From the NCBI GenBank assembly GCA_900554135.1, contig USFU01000062.1:1-8792 (forward strand): a stretch of 8,792 nucleotides of DNA, given 5' to 3'. Of this stretch, positions 6,576-8,792 are shown piece by piece; position 1 is the first letter of the stretch, and every line of letters starts with the position of its first letter. The DNA comes from an uncultured Collinsella sp. (lineage in GTDB: Bacteria > Actinomycetota > Coriobacteriia > Coriobacteriales > Coriobacteriaceae). The notes beneath the pieces were generated by a model. The model was not told the origin of the DNA. It did not search any database and saw only the letters and a program-made list of their open reading frames with translations. The position numbers and the translations under genes are program-made.

Positions 6576-7310
6576 ATGGAAACGGTTAGCGGCAATCTTG
6601 CCTCGGCGCTCAGGATTGAGCCGGGCATTACCGCGATTATCGGCAGCGGCGGCAAGTCGACCTTGCTAAAGACGCTCGGCCTTGAGCTTATGCGCGCTGG
6701 CGGCCGCGTGCTCCTCTGCACCACCACGCGCATGTTCCCCGTCGCCGGCGTGCCGTGGGACGGGTCGAGCCGTCGCCTGGACGCCGCGCCCTGGAAGCCG
6801 GGTGCCTCACACGCCCCAGGCTGCACCTGCGAGGCCTGCGCGGGGCTTGTGCGGGGAAGCATCTGCCAGGCGGGTGTTTTGGACCCGGAGACGGGCAAGC
6901 TCTCCTCCCCTGCCGAGCCGCTCGACCAGCTGGCGCAGCGCTTTGACTACGTCCTGGCCGAGGCGGACGGCAGCAAGCGGCTCCCGCTCAAGGCCCACGC
7001 CCCGTGGGAGCCGGTCGTTCCCGCAGGCACGGCCAACGTTATCTGGGTCGTGGGCGCCTCGGGGCTGGGCAAGCCCGTCGCCGAGGTTGTCCACCGCCCC
7101 GAGCTCTTCTGCGAGCGCTGCGGCTGCAAGCCCACCGACATTGCCACCCCCGAGCGCGTCGCCCAAGCGCTCAACGCCGAGCTGCGGGCGCTGGACCTCA
7201 ACACCGCCCGCATCATGCTCAACCAAGTCGACACGCTCAGCGACCCCACGATGGCCGACTGCTTCGAGGCCGCCCTCGGCCGCCTCATCGTCGCCAGCAG
7301 CCTCAAATAG
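6576..7310 (+). CDS. yqeC: Selenium-dependent hydroxylase accessory protein YqeC
   Basis: YqeC-family protein, found with YqeB in genomes predicted to carry selenium-dependent molybdenum hydroxylases; the biochemical role is unproven. The 244-residue product has a P-loop-like GSGGKSTLL (23-31), LLCTTTRMFPV (46-56), DYVLAEADGSKRLPLKAH (124-141), GLGKPVAEVVHRPELF (163-178) and NQVD (216-219), all expected family blocks. It is odd in carrying two cysteine clusters: CTCEAC (C83, C85, C88) and CERCGC (C179, C182, C184), forming CxCxxC and CxxCxC. The start is ATG after a weak GGCGGTG site. It is divergent from yqeB and convergent with the hydantoinase gene. The family assignment is strong. Confidence 0.92.
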   Translation: METVSGNLASALRIEPGITAIIGSGGKSTLLKTLGLELMRAGGRVLLCTTTRMFPVAGVPWDGSSRRLDAAPWKPGASHAPGCTCEACAGLVRGSICQAGVLDPETGKLSSPAEPLDQLAQRFDYVLAEADGSKRLPLKAHAPWEPVVPAGTANVIWVVGASGLGKPVAEVVHRPELFCERCGCKPTDIATPERVAQALNAELRALDLNTARIMLNQVDTLSDPTMADCFEAALGRLIVASSLK

Positions 7311-7319
7311 CCGGCGCTG

Positions 7320-7402
7320 CCCCACCAGACATATAAGTTGCGGTGGAATAGTTCCTGAAACGGCCTATTTGGCGGCTAAACAGGAACTATTTCACCGCAA
7401 CT
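7320..7402 (+). repeat. Dispersed hairpin repeat, copy C
   Basis: Inverted repeat with 22-base arms (7336-7357 and 7381-7402) and a 23-base loop, placed between the convergent yqeC and hydantoinase genes. The single non-Watson-Crick pair (7346/7392) is a G-T wobble on the plus strand, the sense of yqeC; on the minus strand it would be A-C. The proximal flank, CCCC then ACATATAAG (7320-7337), is a degenerate version of the copy A/B flank, placing the element in yqeC orientation. The loop carries GCCTATTTGGC. No T-run follows in the yqeC direction (GCGAAGGG). It may still act for both genes. Confidence 0.82.
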
Positions 7403-7428
7403 GCGAAGGGAATCCGGCGCCCTTTCTG

Positions 7429-8792
7429 TTAGCGGGGGACGTAGCGGCCGGGTTGGGCTCCGGTGGGCTCGCCGTCGCGTGCAGCCAGCACGCCGTTCAC
7501 AAACACAGCCTTGGCGCGGCCATGCGCCTCAAAACCCTCGAGCGGCGTGTAGTCCACAGCCTGATGCTGTGTCGCGGCACTAATTGTCCAACGCGCCTTG
7601 GGATCCCACACGCACACGTCGGCATCGGAGCCCTCGGCAAGACAGCCCTTGCGCGGATACATGCCAAAGACGCGCGCCGGGTTCTCGCTCATCAAGCGGC
7701 ACAGATCCTCAGGACCCAGCTGTCCCTCAAAGCTCGTAGCGATCGCAACGGGGCGATGCTCCACACCGGGCCCGCCGTTGGGAATCGCGCGGAAGTCGTC
7801 GCGTCCGCGGTCCTTTTGCCCGTGCAGGTTAAAGCTGCAGTGGTCGGTCGCAATCGTATCGATCTCGCCGGACACAAGCGCCTCGCGCAGAGCCGCACGG
7901 TCGCCAGCATGGCGCAGCGGCGGACTCATCACATACTTGGCACCCGCAAAGCCGTCCTCTCCCTGCTCCAGATAGCAGGTGTCGTCGAGCATCAGATACT
8001 GAGGGCAGGTCTCGACATAGATGTTCTTCTGCCCGCGCGCCTTGGCAGCGCGAATGGCCTCGAGCCCCAGCCTGGTCGAAAGGTGCACCACGTTGACCGG
8101 AGCATCCCCGGCCAAGTGAGCCAGATACAGCAGCCGGCTCACTGCCTCGGCCTCGCACACATCCGGACGGCTGAGCGCATGGCCCTCGGGCCCGTGGATA
8201 CCCTGCTTAAACACGCGCTTCTGCAGTTCATTCACCAGCGTACCGTTCTCGCAATGCACGCACAGGATACCGCCCAGGCGCTTGAGCTCCTCGAGCACCT
8301 CGAGCGTCTCGGCATCGTCCAGGCGCAGATGATCGTAGGCAAAGTAGGTCTTGAATGACGATACGCCCGCCTCGCGCATGGCCGAAAGATCGGCGCGGTT
8401 GCGCTCGTTCCACTCGGCGAGTGCCATATGAAAGGCGTAGTTGGCCGTGCAGGTTCCGTCGGCGCGGCGATGCCACTCGGCCAAGGCATCGGGCATGGTC
8501 ACGCCGCGATCGGCCGTGGCGTAGTCCACAATGGTCGTCGTACCGCCGCAGGCAGCCGCACGCGTACCGGTCTCAAAGCTATCGGCCGTCCAATCCATGC
8601 CGGTCCAGCACTGCATGTGCGTGTGGGCATCGATAAAGCCGGGGAACACCCAGCAGCCCGCGGCATCCTGGACGGTATCGCCCTCGGCCGGCTCAATCGC
8701 CGCGGCGATCCGCACGATCTTATCGCCATCCATGGCAAGATCGGCGCGGCGAAGCCCCTGGGGCGTCACGAGCGCGCCGTTTTTGATGATGA
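7429..8792 (-). CDS. hydA: Dihydropyrimidinase / D-hydantoinase family amidohydrolase, 5' end beyond window
   Basis: Metal-dependent cyclic amidohydrolase that opens hydantoin-like or dihydropyrimidine rings. Codons continue upstream of the first GTG to the window edge (IIKNGALVTPQGLRR), the standard family N-terminus, so the true start lies just past 8792 and only a few residues are missing. About 453 residues are visible. Counting from the valine codon at 8767-8769, the binuclear metal site is complete: DAHTHM (H49, H51), SFKTYFAYD (K140, the carboxylated lysine), VHCENG (H172), VVHLST (H229) and ATDHC (D309). Substrate-side MSPPLR and IPNGGPGVEHR are present. The stop TAA is at 7429-7431. 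Homologues such as HyuA occur in selenium-hydroxylase/purine clusters of E. coli and gut anaerobes, which fits its neighbours; the actual substrate is unknown. Confidence 0.93.
   Translation of the reverse strand, partial: IIKNGALVTPQGLRRADLAMDGDKIVRIAAAIEPAEGDTVQDAAGCWVFPGFIDAHTHMQCWTGMDWTADSFETGTRAAACGGTTTIVDYATADRGVTMPDALAEWHRRADGTCTANYAFHMALAEWNERNRADLSAMREAGVSSFKTYFAYDHLRLDDAETLEVLEELKRLGGILCVHCENGTLVNELQKRVFKQGIHGPEGHALSRPDVCEAEAVSRLLYLAHLAGDAPVNVVHLSTRLGLEAIRAAKARGQKNIYVETCPQYLMLDDTCYLEQGEDGFAGAKYVMSPPLRHAGDRAALREALVSGEIDTIATDHCSFNLHGQKDRGRDDFRAIPNGGPGVEHRPVAIATSFEGQLGPEDLCRLMSENPARVFGMYPRKGCLAEGSDADVCVWDPKARWTISAATQHQAVDYTPLEGFEAHGRAKAVFVNGVLAARDGEPTGAQPGRYVPR

Noticed and set aside
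3031..7402. CRISPR array or insertion-sequence ends
   Set aside because: The three repeats are thousands of bases apart with genes between them, have no regular spacers, and no transposase or cas gene is present.
6682..8358. 558-residue plus-strand open frame
   Set aside because: It overlaps yqeC in another frame, reads through hairpin copy C and runs antisense to the hydantoinase. Both real genes have full family motifs.

Overview
The window looks like a piece of a high-GC, anaerobic gut actinobacterium, most likely Collinsella or a close relative in Coriobacteriia. This is an inference from protein style, GC-rich codon use, the zinc-type S14 protein and the gene mix; nothing in the window fixes the species.

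Right-to-left from 2803 to 1 (minus strand) runs part of the spc ribosomal-protein operon: rplE, rpsN (zinc type), rpsH, rplF, rplR and a 3'-truncated rpsE. The usual upstream neighbours (rplX, rplN) are absent. rplE is instead preceded by about 230 non-coding bases carrying a plausible promoter. The three longest gaps inside the operon each hold a stem-loop, and two of the three pair fully only in the mRNA sense.

From 3111 to the right edge lies a purine / molybdenum-hydroxylase accessory region: an NCS2 purine permease, an XdhC-family cofactor protein, YqeB, a divergent YqeC, and a hydantoinase/dihydropyrimidinase whose start lies beyond the right edge. YqeB, YqeC and XdhC are markers of selenium-dependent molybdenum hydroxylase systems. 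With a purine permease and a cyclic-amidohydrolase they suggest anaerobic purine (xanthine, urate or similar) use. No hydroxylase subunit, selD or selenocysteine gene is visible here.

The most striking non-coding signal is a family of three long hairpins of about 75-80 nt. Each sits just 3' of a stop codon: permease, xdhC, and yqeC (the last shared with the convergent hydantoinase). Their arms share a core sequence, the inner stem covaries between copies, the loops share a GCC...RGC motif, and non-Watson-Crick pairs become G-U wobbles only in the strand of the upstream gene. They behave like a dispersed, structured 3'-UTR/REP-like element. Only one copy has a convincing T-run, so ordinary terminator function does not explain all three.
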